Shown one piece after another: positions 10,657 to 19,356 of a stretch of DNA of 64,000 nucleotides. The stretch covers positions 2,056,501-2,120,500 of the forward strand of contig NC_062259.1 in NCBI RefSeq assembly GCF_905475465.1, in the 5' to 3' direction. Each line of letters opens with the position of its first letter. Position 1 is the first letter of the stretch. The DNA is from Pieris napi. Its lineage: Eukaryota; Arthropoda; Insecta; Lepidoptera; Pieridae. The notes beneath the pieces were generated by a model. It was given only the letters and a program-made list of their open reading frames with translations. It made no database searches and had not been told where the DNA came from. Both the position numbers and the translations under genes were made by a program.

Positions 10657-13600
10657 TTAGGTGGCGAGGATTTGACGGGCCTGCGGTTTCTTTCGCCGCC
10701 GCGGACGGGTTCCGGGACAAAGCTCCCTGGTTCTTCCCGCTTCTTCTTTGACTTTCATGACCGACTCGCAGAAATTGTAGAAGATTTTCCACGAGCCGTC
10801 ATTTCCTGCGCTCAATATGGCTTTCACTACGTTTGGCAGAATTGCGTCCTCGCCCTGGAGGGCATCTAACAAAGGTCTCCTTTCCGCTTCCCATGCTGGG
10901 CAGTCCCTAAGTGTATGCAGGGCGTCGTCCCGGCTGTCTCCGACACAGTGGTGACAGGTTGGTGACACCTCACACCCTACTACTTTGTGCAGATAGCTAC
11001 CAAAACATCCGTGTCCGGACAGCATCTGCACAAGTCGATAGCTGAGGTGACCCCAGCGCCTCTTTACCCAAAGTTGAAGCAAAGGTCTGAGGGCTTCGGT
11101 AGTATATTTACCGGCACTCGCATCCGCCAGCTCTCTTTCCCACTCTACTAACAATTCCTGGTCTTCTAAGGCTCGCCACGCGTTTAATTGTTCCAGTGTG
11201 GGGTTATCCCCTTTTTCCCGAGCTTCGGCCCTCCTCCAATATACTTCGCTAAAAGCAGCCGCATCGAGATGCCATGGCGCGGTACCGGCTATAACACACA
11301 CTGCGTCATAAGACACAGTGCGGTACGCCCTCGCAACCCTGGCAGCGACCACTCGCTGCGACTGCCTGAGTATTGTGCGATTGTACCCGGTCAGTTTGTC
11401 GGCCCATATGGGACACCCGTACAGTGCTTTTGCCCGGATAGCATTTGCGTATAAGAGGCGACAGCCCCCACTCGGCCCGCCGAGGTTTGGCATTATGCGC
11501 GAGAGCATGTTTGCGGTGGCGGTGAGCTTAGGGGCAAGTGCCACGAAGTGTGGTCTGAAAGTCCACCGTGGGTCAAGAATCAGCCCAAGGTATTTGAGCG
11601 TAGTACCGACCCGGATAGCTACTCCGCCGACGATGATGTCTACGTCTTGAGGTGGAGCTTTTCTGTGGCCGTAGAAGCATATAGCTTCTGATTTCTGAAG
11701 GGCGACAACAAGGCCGAGCTTCTTGATTTCAGAAACCACCCGAGCTACTCCAGCTGTCGCTCGGAGGCGCGCTTCCTTAAAATCTTCTCCAATAGCGACC
11801 ACGAGGGTGTCGTCTGCATAGCATATAGTTGACACTCCAGGGACTAGTTTCGCTCGCAGCACCCTGTCGTAACCTATGTTCCAAAGAAGGGGGCCAAGAA
11901 CCGAGCCTTGTGGGACGCCGCACTTGATGAGGTGACTCCCTATGCCATTTTGTTTCGGGAAGATAACACGGCGGCCGTTGAGGTACGATGCTACACATTT
12001 TCTTATATAGGCCGGTAAGCCGTGGTGGCGAAGGCCGTCCGCGATACAGTCCCATGGCAAGGAATTGAAAGCGTTCGCGATGTCTAACGATACCGCGAAA
12101 ACAACTCTGCCCCGTGACACCTGCTCCTCGCAGACGCTTCGCAGGCGCGCAATTGCGTCGATCGTTGACCTATGTTTCCGGAAGCCAAATTGAGCCTCAT
12201 GTATGTTTGGTCCTATAGTTTCCAAATGATTGTAAATCCGACCGGCAATAATACGCTCGAAGAGCTTGCCGGCTTCATCTAGGAGAACTATAGGTCGATA
12301 CGCTGATGGTGACTCTGTAGGTTTTCCACCTTTTTTTAGAAGAACTAGCAACCCAGTCTTCCATGTCGACGGAAAGAGGCCATTTCTAAGACATTTCGTG
12401 AGTAGGCCTCGAAAGCGCATGCCAAGACCAGCGTCGAGGACCAGAGCTAACACTCGTCCGTGCATGCCATCGGGACCAGGTGCAGTTTTTTTAGTGGTCA
12501 TGCGTGTTATTGCTGTCTTCAGCTCCGAAGGAGATACTTCAGACACTGTGACACTGTGTTCCGTGGTCGTCTCATGTGGGGAGCTCAGGGCGTCGCGTTC
12601 AGGAAAAAGTTCCGCAACCACTGTGCTGAGCAGTTCCGGCTCCATGTTTTTCGTGAGTGGCGGGGCCCACGAGCGCAGCTTGTTTGTGACAATCTGATAC
12701 GGGCGTCCCCAGGGATCCCGCTCCAGGGTGTCAAGCAGTTCTTGCCATGCTTTCTTTTTTGCTTCGGCGATACCTATTCGCAGCGCCAGTTTTGCATCTC
12801 GGTATACGCTATATGCTTGTTTTTCCTCTTCTATGCGAATTGGTCGCCTTCTGCGAGTCCTGGTGTAGCCTCGACGAGCTGCTACACAAGCAATCCGCAA
12901 CTGGGCGAGTTCTGCCGACCACCAGAATACACTGGTCCGGTGAGCTCCAGGGCGTCTTCTTTGCATTGCAGCATCCGCGATGCAAGTCATTGCGCCACGA
13001 AACCACTCTGCCTCTTCCTCTGGATCTACGGAGGCTGGGATCGGGCACCAGGCCTGCACAATCGTAGCCAATTCCGCCTGTTCCTTGTTAAGACTCCCAA
13101 GTGCCCATTTTGGGCCCAGTTCTGACGGGTCCGAGCTAGGATTGGCCGACGGAGAGAGAGTGCGGAAGCGGATATACCGGTGGTCCGAAAGCGTCTCAAC
13201 CCCCGTCAGGACCTCCCAGTCCTGAACACGGCACGAAAGATGGGGGCTCGTGAACGTCACATCCACAATAGATTCTCCGTTTGTTCGAACACACGTAGCT
13301 TCAGAGCCCCTGTTAGCCACTACCAAACAATGCGCTGCTGCCCAGTCCACCAACGCTTTTCCTCGTGGGCTGGACACCTGTGAACCCCAGGCCACAGACT
13401 TTGCATTCAGATCCCCAGCGATGACTAAATGTCTCGGATGGCTCCATTGCACCAGGCTTCCCAGTTCGTTTAGGAAGGCCTCAAATTCAGCCAGCGAGCG
13501 ATTGGGGGAGAAGTAGGTACTCGCGATACACATTTTGCTACCCAACTTTGCTGCCACATAGCCGTGGCCTTTTCGAACTGGACCAATGCAGGGCGAGCCA

Positions 13601-13785
13601 TCTGCCGGTGTAACGATAATTGCGGCCAGACCGTCGAGGTCGCCAACCCAGTTCGCTTTTTCGGGTATTGAGTAGGGCTCGGAAATTATACCAACGTTGA
13701 TATTCCACTGCGCTAGACTCTGGTACAGTAGGTCTTGTGCAGCAGCGCAGTGGTTTAGGTTGCTCTGAAGAAACCGTAGGGCCAT
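10657..13785 (-). CDS. ORF2: endonuclease/reverse transcriptase of R1-clade LINE
   Basis: A 1042-residue polyprotein that nicks target DNA and reverse-transcribes the element RNA at the nick. Residues 1-205 are an exonuclease III-like endonuclease (QSNLNH near 7-12, GDLNAKS 124-130, SDHR 200-203). Residues about 420-740 are the reverse transcriptase: PGPDGMHG 436-443, FGFRKHRSTIDA 533-544, SLDIANAFNSLPW 566-578, GVPQGSVLGP 623-632 and the catalytic YADD 656-659 (Asp658 and Asp659). Near the C-terminus is a CCHC finger (CHHC with the second pair His957 and Cys962). Length and order are normal for the clade. The ATG lies one base after the ORF1 stop (TAACATG), which points to termination-reinitiation. 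No frameshift or stop is present. In-frame ORFs on the opposite strand are shadows. Confidence 0.96.
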   Translation of the reverse strand: MALRFLQSNLNHCAAAQDLLYQSLAQWNINVGIISEPYSIPEKANWVGDLDGLAAIIVTPADGSPCIGPVRKGHGYVAAKLGSKMCIASTYFSPNRSLAEFEAFLNELGSLVQWSHPRHLVIAGDLNAKSVAWGSQVSSPRGKALVDWAAAHCLVVANRGSEATCVRTNGESIVDVTFTSPHLSCRVQDWEVLTGVETLSDHRYIRFRTLSPSANPSSDPSELGPKWALGSLNKEQAELATIVQAWCPIPASVDPEEEAEWFRGAMTCIADAAMQRRRPGAHRTSVFWWSAELAQLRIACVAARRGYTRTRRRRPIRIEEEKQAYSVYRDAKLALRIGIAEAKKKAWQELLDTLERDPWGRPYQIVTNKLRSWAPPLTKNMEPELLSTVVAELFPERDALSSPHETTTEHSVTVSEVSPSELKTAITRMTTKKTAPGPDGMHGRVLALVLDAGLGMRFRGLLTKCLRNGLFPSTWKTGLLVLLKKGGKPTESPSAYRPIVLLDEAGKLFERIIAGRIYNHLETIGPNIHEAQFGFRKHRSTIDAIARLRSVCEEQVSRGRVVFAVSLDIANAFNSLPWDCIADGLRHHGLPAYIRKCVASYLNGRRVIFPKQNGIGSHLIKCGVPQGSVLGPLLWNIGYDRVLRAKLVPGVSTICYADDTLVVAIGEDFKEARLRATAGVARVVSEIKKLGLVVALQKSEAICFYGHRKAPPQDVDIIVGGVAIRVGTTLKYLGLILDPRWTFRPHFVALAPKLTATANMLSRIMPNLGGPSGGCRLLYANAIRAKALYGCPIWADKLTGYNRTILRQSQRVVAARVARAYRTVSYDAVCVIAGTAPWHLDAAAFSEVYWRRAEAREKGDNPTLEQLNAWRALEDQELLVEWERELADASAGKYTTEALRPLLQLWVKRRWGHLSYRLVQMLSGHGCFGSYLHKVVGCEVSPTCHHCVGDSRDDALHTLRDCPAWEAERRPLLDALQGEDAILPNVVKAILSAGNDGSWKIFYNFCESVMKVKEEAGRTRELCPGTRPRRRKKPQARQILAT

Positions 13786-13786
13786 G

Positions 13787-15985
13787 TTAATTTGCTGCGG
13801 TTTCTATGACCTCCATACGCGCATTGTTGCGCGGAGACTTTGCGGGCGTCTTTTTTTTAGGTGACGAGCGGCGCCTGGGTACCCTCACACTGGGAGCTGT
13901 GCAGCTGTTGCCACCTAGCCTGTGATCCGCTTTCCTACCGGCCTCGTCGCAGAGTAGGCACTTGGGTTTTTCACTGCAGGAAGCTGCCCTGTGACCGGCT
14001 TGACCACAGCGAAAACACAGTTGGCTACGATCAGTATCGGACATGCAGCGGCTAGCTACGTGCCCGATTTGTAAGCAGCGAAAACACCGTAGCTCTCTTG
14101 GCTTTGCAACACTAATATTTGCCGCAACCCATCCGACAAAGAAACGCCCCGCTAAGAGTTTTTTGGCGGCCGTTACGGGGCAGTTAGCCCACGCTGCGCC
14201 AAGACCCGATTTATCTTGTCGTATACGGCTGATCCTTATTTGATCAGCCGGGCACTCTCCCTTCGCCGCAATCGCCTCGCGCAATTCATCCGCTGTAATA
14301 GAGTCGTCCAGGCCAGAGATGCGGACATCGGCGCATCGGACGGGCCGTGTAATCTTGATTCCGCTGTCACTCAGTACTGTTTTGAGTCGGTTGGCTAAGG
14401 TATCGGCTTTTTCCCCACTGCCGGCTCCGGGGATCTGAATTATCGTGGCTCCTGTTGCCGCTCGGCGAAACTTAACGCCCTCAATTCCAGCCTCCTTCAG
14501 ATCTATTTTAGCCCGTGCTTCTTTTAGGGCAGCGGCGTAGGTAACACCCTTAGCTTCAGCGTCTTTAGACAAAGTGAGCACAATTGCAGCGGTACGAGGT
14601 GCCTTTAGCTTGGGCAGTGTCCTGGGTGGGGGCTTTTCAGCCTTCGATGTTGCCGACTTTGGAGCTCTCACATTTTTTTGCGTCGCCTTTGCCGCCTTTT
14701 GCCTTTTTTTAGTAACCATCGTCCAATTTTCTTCATTGGTTGTGGTCAGCGAGGGCCAGGAGTGTGGCAATACAATGGCACTAGCGGGAGAGGAGACAGG
14801 TGTATTTCTTTCAAACATTTCCATCCTCGGCGCGTTTGCCAAACGGTTTTGCTCATTATTTCCAACGGCAAGCGTCTGCACGGTTGCCTTTCCCCGTTTT
14901 GTTTTCGAAGCTGCAGCTGACATCGGTGATTTGGAAGGTGGTTTCGCCTTACCTTTTTTGCTCTTTTTACTCTCAGTCGGAAGGGGAAGGGCTGGCGTCT
15001 CCAAGTTGGGCCTTGACCCGAGATCCTTAAATTGCGCATTGATATGCTCACCTACCTGTCGGAGGATCCGAGCCTCCAGTTCGTCTACATTGACAGCTGG
15101 GTGGTCCTTCGGAGCTTGCAAGATCGACCTCAGCTCGCGCATTTCGCCTTGTAGTAAATTAAGTTGTGCACGGAGGCGTTCATTTTCTAGCTGCAGAGCT
15201 CGAGTTTCATCCGACAGCGTTTGCACGGCCAGATTATCAGCATCCGTTCTGATTGCTACAACTGCCTTTTTAAGAGCGGCTACAAAGGTACCTTTTAGGT
15301 TCATAGAACACCTGGCCACTTTTTCTACGGCAGCCAGGTTTTCTTCGATGCGTCTTCTGGCGTTTCCAACCGTACCTGTCTCAGTGGGTTTCTCGTTAAG
15401 AGCCGCGAGTTCCGCCTCGGCTTCACTTTCTCTCTCTACTCTCCGGGCTCTTTGGTATCCCGCTTTCGTGCGTTCGTGCGAAAGGATAGGGGTGTCGCTG
15501 CAGCTACTCTCCTCGTCATCCTGTCTCGTTCTCTTTCGGGGTCGCCAGAAGCGCGACTTCTCCCCTGGGGTGCAAGGAGCCTCACCTAGTCCTCGAGGAC
15601 TCTGTTGATTTTGTGTCGAGCTTATGCTTAACATGGAGCTTGTTGAGTCTGAGCTCATATTGTCAGCCATGGCGAAGGTCCAAGTTGCACTTCGCACCGG
15701 TGATGGGCATGAAGTGCGCTGGACGATCTCATTGCTTTCCCTTATTGCGATCTCTCCTTGTGTAGAAGGTGTTGCAAAAGCGCCTGAGCACTCATCCAAC
15801 CGCCCGCTACAGTCCGTAAGCTTGTTCATTATTTCCGTATTATTGCCAGGTCGTGAGTTTTTGGGATCTATCGCATGGTCGTGGTCCGCCCCCAGAATAC
15901 GATGCGGACCGGATGCCATGACCACTTGGTCATGGGAGGGATTTGACCCTCCTGGGGTAGTCTTTACTTTTCCGTTACTTTCCAT
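13787..15985 (-). CDS. ORF1: gag-like RNA-binding protein of R1-clade LINE
   Basis: A 732-residue nucleic-acid chaperone/RNP protein that packages LINE RNA. The N-terminal part is Ser-rich and low in complexity. About 255-310 is a charged heptad-like stretch (LQLENERLRAQLNLLQGEMR) likely to form a coiled coil. Next is a Lys/Ala/Pro-rich basic linker, then a folded region around 470-620 typical of R1-clade ORF1. Three zinc knuckles follow: CFRCLQIGHVASRC at 634-647, CFRCGQAGHRAASC at 657-670, and a spaced CLLC...H...C at 676-695. The tail is basic. The ATG chosen is the first in frame after a GC-rich leader. The last codon is followed by TAA and, one base on, the ORF2 ATG. Confidence 0.95.
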   Translation of the reverse strand: MESNGKVKTTPGGSNPSHDQVVMASGPHRILGADHDHAIDPKNSRPGNNTEIMNKLTDCSGRLDECSGAFATPSTQGEIAIRESNEIVQRTSCPSPVRSATWTFAMADNMSSDSTSSMLSISSTQNQQSPRGLGEAPCTPGEKSRFWRPRKRTRQDDEESSCSDTPILSHERTKAGYQRARRVERESEAEAELAALNEKPTETGTVGNARRRIEENLAAVEKVARCSMNLKGTFVAALKKAVVAIRTDADNLAVQTLSDETRALQLENERLRAQLNLLQGEMRELRSILQAPKDHPAVNVDELEARILRQVGEHINAQFKDLGSRPNLETPALPLPTESKKSKKGKAKPPSKSPMSAAASKTKRGKATVQTLAVGNNEQNRLANAPRMEMFERNTPVSSPASAIVLPHSWPSLTTTNEENWTMVTKKRQKAAKATQKNVRAPKSATSKAEKPPPRTLPKLKAPRTAAIVLTLSKDAEAKGVTYAAALKEARAKIDLKEAGIEGVKFRRAATGATIIQIPGAGSGEKADTLANRLKTVLSDSGIKITRPVRCADVRISGLDDSITADELREAIAAKGECPADQIRISRIRQDKSGLGAAWANCPVTAAKKLLAGRFFVGWVAANISVAKPRELRCFRCLQIGHVASRCMSDTDRSQLCFRCGQAGHRAASCSEKPKCLLCDEAGRKADHRLGGNSCTAPSVRVPRRRSSPKKKTPAKSPRNNARMEVIETAAN

Positions 15986-16704
15986 GCTTTGAGGTGCTTT
16001 TAATTTTTTTAAGGAGGGGTAGCTCCCCTCTTTGGTGCCCTAGTGACCGGGTTTAAACCCCCCGGTCATGCATCCCATCGCCGGGAACCAAAACTTGGGA
16101 TTCAGGTGACCTGTATACGGACAAAGTATACATAGAGATACACGTTGTAGTAATAATAAAAGCGCGGGTACGGCAGACCAATGTAGGCCGTGGAAAGGTC
16201 AGCCGCGCATAGGACGCACAGTATGAATAATCGTTTGTCCTCCACCTTGGCTTCGCATGCAACGAAGCAGCACAAGAACATTATACAGACGGACGTAAAA
16301 CACCACTCTCCGCCAGCCCATTCAAGGGAGGAGGAAACACAGATACAAATAACACCAATACAAGTACACACCGTTGCCGGATAAAGGGAAGCGGGAAATA
16401 CAAATAACGAGCACGCACACAACGCTCCACAAACCAGCCTGTTGAGGAGCAGGGAGCACATTGAGACACGAACAAGACAAAACACAAAGCGCCGAAAACG
16501 CCCGGACAGCTAAAGCGCCCTCTACCCGGCCGCATCTCGCGTGGTTCTTCTAATGAGAACCTGTCGGGAGCGGCTAATAACGTCGTGGTGGTCCCATTTG
16601 CTTTCCAGCAGCACATTCAGGCGTACGCCCCGTGCCGCCGGTACTGAGCCCTCCCGCCACGACAAGGCTGGACCCCGCGGAACTACATAGTTCCGCGGTG
16701 GGAG
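15986..16704 (-). other. 5' UTR and internal promoter region of R1-clade LINE
   Basis: A GC-rich leader of about 720 bp between the 5' end and ORF1. It has only short open frames. LINEs of this type carry an internal promoter in the first part of the leader; no specific motif could be assigned. At the extreme 5' end lies a strong hairpin, listed separately. Confidence 0.7.
16675..16698 (-). other. Hairpin at the 5' end of the R1-clade LINE
   Basis: CCGCGGAACTA and TAGTTCCGCGG are perfect 11-bp arms around a 2-nt loop, starting about 6 nt inside the element. It is the strongest short palindrome in the element and would fold at the very 5' end of the RNA. Confidence 0.7.
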
Positions 16705-16719
16705 GGACAACGTGAGCTT
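16705..16719. repeat. Target-site duplication, right copy
   Basis: Exact copy of GGACAACGTGAGCTT at 10263-10277, adjoining the 5' end of the R1-clade element. Confidence 0.93.
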
Positions 16720-16805
16720 GCCGTAGACCCTTGCCTGTTAGATTGACAGATCATGAAACTGATATAGACATCTGAGCCCCAGACGTAAAAGGTTGTTGGG
16801 TTGTT
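16720..16805. repeat. SINE, right half, split by the R1-clade insertion
   Basis: Together with about 10230-10262 this rebuilds one SINE: ATTCGCTCGTACGAAGGA before the insertion, then GATCATGAAACTGATATAG and AAAAGGTTGTTG after it. This matches the reverse complement of the better copy at 33621-33785. The target sequence of the R1-clade element therefore belongs to this SINE. Confidence 0.7.
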
Positions 16806-17154
16806 TTTTAGTTTTAAACTATATGTTATCAACGTCAAGACATTACTAGGTATAATATAGGTATACGATATATGGAATAATTTTATATTATTACTAACTC
16901 TGAAACTGATGGTACCTAATAGGAGTGCTGGAAAGTGGAAATTTGTGTAAACATTGTAAAGCTTTATGTACAGTCGGCAAAATGTTTATCTAACTAATTG
17001 CTTGCAGCATCAAAGTTTCAGATAAACTTCATACAGTATCTATTCACTAATATACATCTCTCGATAGTTGACACTGTCATATTGACAGTTAAATTTCATT
17101 AATAGTACGGTCCTTATTTAAAATGGACTATGGAAGTATGTTATGTGCAATTAA

Positions 17155-17285
17155 AAAGGTGGGCCCATGAAATCAAGGAAGTGGCTGGAAAGACTAAGAC
17201 CTGGACGAGATTGGTATACAATAAGGAAAAATGGAGGACAATGGGGGAGGCCTTTGCCCGTAGGCACACAGAAATAGTTATCGTA
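17155..17285 (+). mobile_element. LINE reverse-transcriptase C-terminal fragment
   Basis: One frame reads QLKRWAHEIKEVAGKTKTW then RLVYNKEKWRTMGEAFARRH, followed by a stop. This is the usual C-terminus of insect LINE endonuclease-reverse transcriptases of RTE or related type. Only the last 45 codons or so remain. Confidence 0.6.
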
Positions 17286-17307
17286 GATTAAGAAAAATAA
17301 TAGTTAT

Positions 17308-17535
17308 AATGTATATATGTAAACGTAAAATTGTAAACACCGTTAGATTGTAATCTATCTCGCGAGATTATAAACTGTCGAAAGATTGTGAACCTCAGCG
17401 TACTGCTTACAATTTAACGTATTATTATTCGGTAGATTGTACTACACTAACTTAGTTATCATTCAAACTTCATTGGTCAATTACAGATTAATTTTATTTC
17501 CCAACAATTTCATATAACTACCGAATAATAATATA
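17308..17535. mobile_element. Truncated TIR MITE (same family as 35765-36085)
   Basis: It starts with CGTAAAATTGTAAACACCG and contains TCTCGCGAGATTATAAACTG, then follows the element at 35772-36077 closely. The right inverted arm is missing and the match stops near 17530. Confidence 0.75.
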
Positions 17536-17805
17536 TTATCACACAGATCACTAGTACGATATTGATATATAAGGCAAAAGCCCGTAAATTTTGAATAAAA
17601 TATCATACCTAGTCTATTTCTAGGTACACATACTTTACACTCTAAATGTTAATGCAGGATAGTATGAAAGTTAAAACTAATTTCATTTCTTGAAAAAAGG
17701 ATTATAAATTAAACAAGATGTTTCCTTGAACAGAGGTGTAATCGGAATGAATAAGCAATGCTAAAAACTAAAATACGCCTTGTTCCGTTTATAGTAGTTA
17801 TTAAC

Positions 17806-18199
17806 ACGCGTAATTGCCACTCAAAAGTATTCAGGCGCTATGTTGAAGGCTTGGCTTCAACCAATCCACTCGGCAATGGACAAATTTTCGAAAATGATCG
17901 TCTCACATTTCCAGTAGACGTTCTAATTTCTGCGACACGAACAACATCATCTGCACCCGGAAAGAGCGCCACGATGCCACCCAGCTTCCATTTCATCGGT
18001 GGCAAATTTTCCTCCTTTAGCAAAACAAGTGAGTAAATTTGCAAAGGGTTTACTTGGGTTTGCCATTTTGTCTGTTTTTGGAGTTCTGAGATATACTCCT
18101 TGCTCCATCGTGTTCAGAAATATGTAGTAGATACTCCTCCAGTGTAGCAGATAAGACATCTGACGCGTAGTTGCTACTCAATAGTATTCAGGCGCTATG
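17806..18199. repeat. Pair of 37-bp direct repeats around a BEL/Pao fragment
   Basis: ACGCGTAATTGCCACTCAAA...GGCGCTATG at 17806-17842 recurs at 18163-18199 with three mismatches. The repeats bracket the Pol C-terminal fragment below. On the - strand the stop codon of that fragment adjoins the 17806-17842 copy. This could be the start of an LTR, or a local 357-bp duplication. Confidence 0.55.
17838..18044 (-). pseudogene. BEL/Pao retrotransposon Pol C-terminal fragment
   Basis: Read on the - strand this encodes LVLLKEENLPPMKWKLGGI then VALFPGADDVVRVAEIRTSTG and CPLP near the end, followed by a stop. This is the domain that follows integrase in BEL/Pao Pol (the family Pfam calls DUF5641). Only about 65 residues remain, with no protease, reverse transcriptase or integrase nearby, so it is a dead remnant. 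Confidence 0.8.
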
Positions 18200-19356
18200 C
18201 ACCAACACTAAAATTACTAAAAAAAATTTTTTATAAAAATTAGTTCTCCGGCACAACTCCGAAAGCATTAAACTAAATACCTCATAGTGATTACCGTCGA
18301 ATGTTACCGCAGTCAATCAGCCCTGGTATGTGCACCGAATGAGCTAACTATTACAAATTTAAATGATTAAGCCAAGAGATTATATTCTGGTAGGCGTAGA
18401 CATTAATAACCGGAAACATGCGCAATCTATGCTACCGAAATGGAAAGGTTAAGTTTGACGTTAGGCCGGAAACTGCAATAAAAAAATTTATACCACAGAT
18501 CTTTACAAAATGGCGGTTTCAGGTACTTGTCTATTGCTCTGTTTCTTATTTTTGTAATTGTGGAATTTTCTTAGAAGAGAAAAGATAGAGGCTAGGCCGT
18601 AATGCGAATAATTAAGTAATTAACTATTTTGCTAATCCAATGGCAAATGTAATGTTTCGTTGACTATGATGTAATTATATGTTCATAGGTACTCTATGGT
18701 ACAGAACAGAATTCAGATGAGGAGGAAGAAAAGACGATATGTTATTAAAAATATATGTTGGAGTGCCTAAATAATCATCCATATATTTATTGCAAAGATA
18801 AAAGAGGGCAGGAGACTCTCGACACCCGACACGGTCCTATTTCCTTTCAATTATTTCTTCATAATTAAGTCTTATTAAACAATGATATTGGATCAAATGG
18901 CATTGTGCCCTTTGTTTTGTGTTTTTTTCTGGGTATGAGTCATTTGCACTTCTTAATTTTTTTTGAGAACTCTTAATAAGCAACACAAACCATTTTATAG
19001 CAACTTGATAAAAAAATATGAACACTTTGCAATAGTAATAATGCTATTTTGTATTGGTTTGAATTATAAATAAATTAAGTAAATTATAAATTTATTATAT
19101 TAATATGCACAAGGCAATATTTATTTCGCGTTACAAACGTTCAAATATAATAGAATTCAAATTGAATTTTCAAAACACAAACTCTATTAAATGATACAAA
19201 ATAAGGTAGTAACAAAAATTTATCTACCCTCGTATTTTTATGAGCACACTTATTTTACTTTAATGAGACATAATGATCTTTGACACACATTTCCACAACT
19301 CAATTGCTACAGGTAGTCGTTTACTTTAATTAGAGGCTAATTTTAATTTAAAAAAA
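18200..19356. other. Non-coding spacer
   Basis: AT-rich sequence upstream of the three-exon gene. It has no recognised element; the promoter of that gene should lie near 19000-19350 but no clear TATA or initiator could be named. Confidence 0.4.

Larger units (their letters stand above)
10278..16704 (-). mobile_element. Full-length R1-clade non-LTR retrotransposon
   Basis: A complete LINE of about 6.4 kb on the - strand. In order: 5' UTR (16704-15986), ORF1 (15985-13787), one spacer base, ORF2 (13785-10657), 3' UTR (10656-10296) and poly(A) (10295 to about 10276). Both ORFs are uninterrupted and an exact 15-bp target duplication flanks the copy, so it inserted recently and may still be competent. 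An apurinic-type endonuclease at the ORF2 N-terminus, the QSNLNHCAAAQDLL start, three CCHC knuckles in ORF1 and a C-terminal CCHC in ORF2 place it in the R1 clade (with R1, TRAS, SART and Waldo). The target is not 28S rDNA or a telomeric repeat but an old SINE. The element is far more GC-rich than its surroundings. Confidence 0.95.

Noticed and set aside
14574..15608. 344-codon open frame on the + strand
   Set aside because: It is antisense to ORF1 of the LINE, with no family features. The same holds for the other + strand frames at 11188-13516 and 15624-15992.
10278..16704. 28S-specific R1 or telomeric TRAS/SART element
   Set aside because: Flanks are neither rDNA nor the TTAGG telomere repeat; the target is a SINE.
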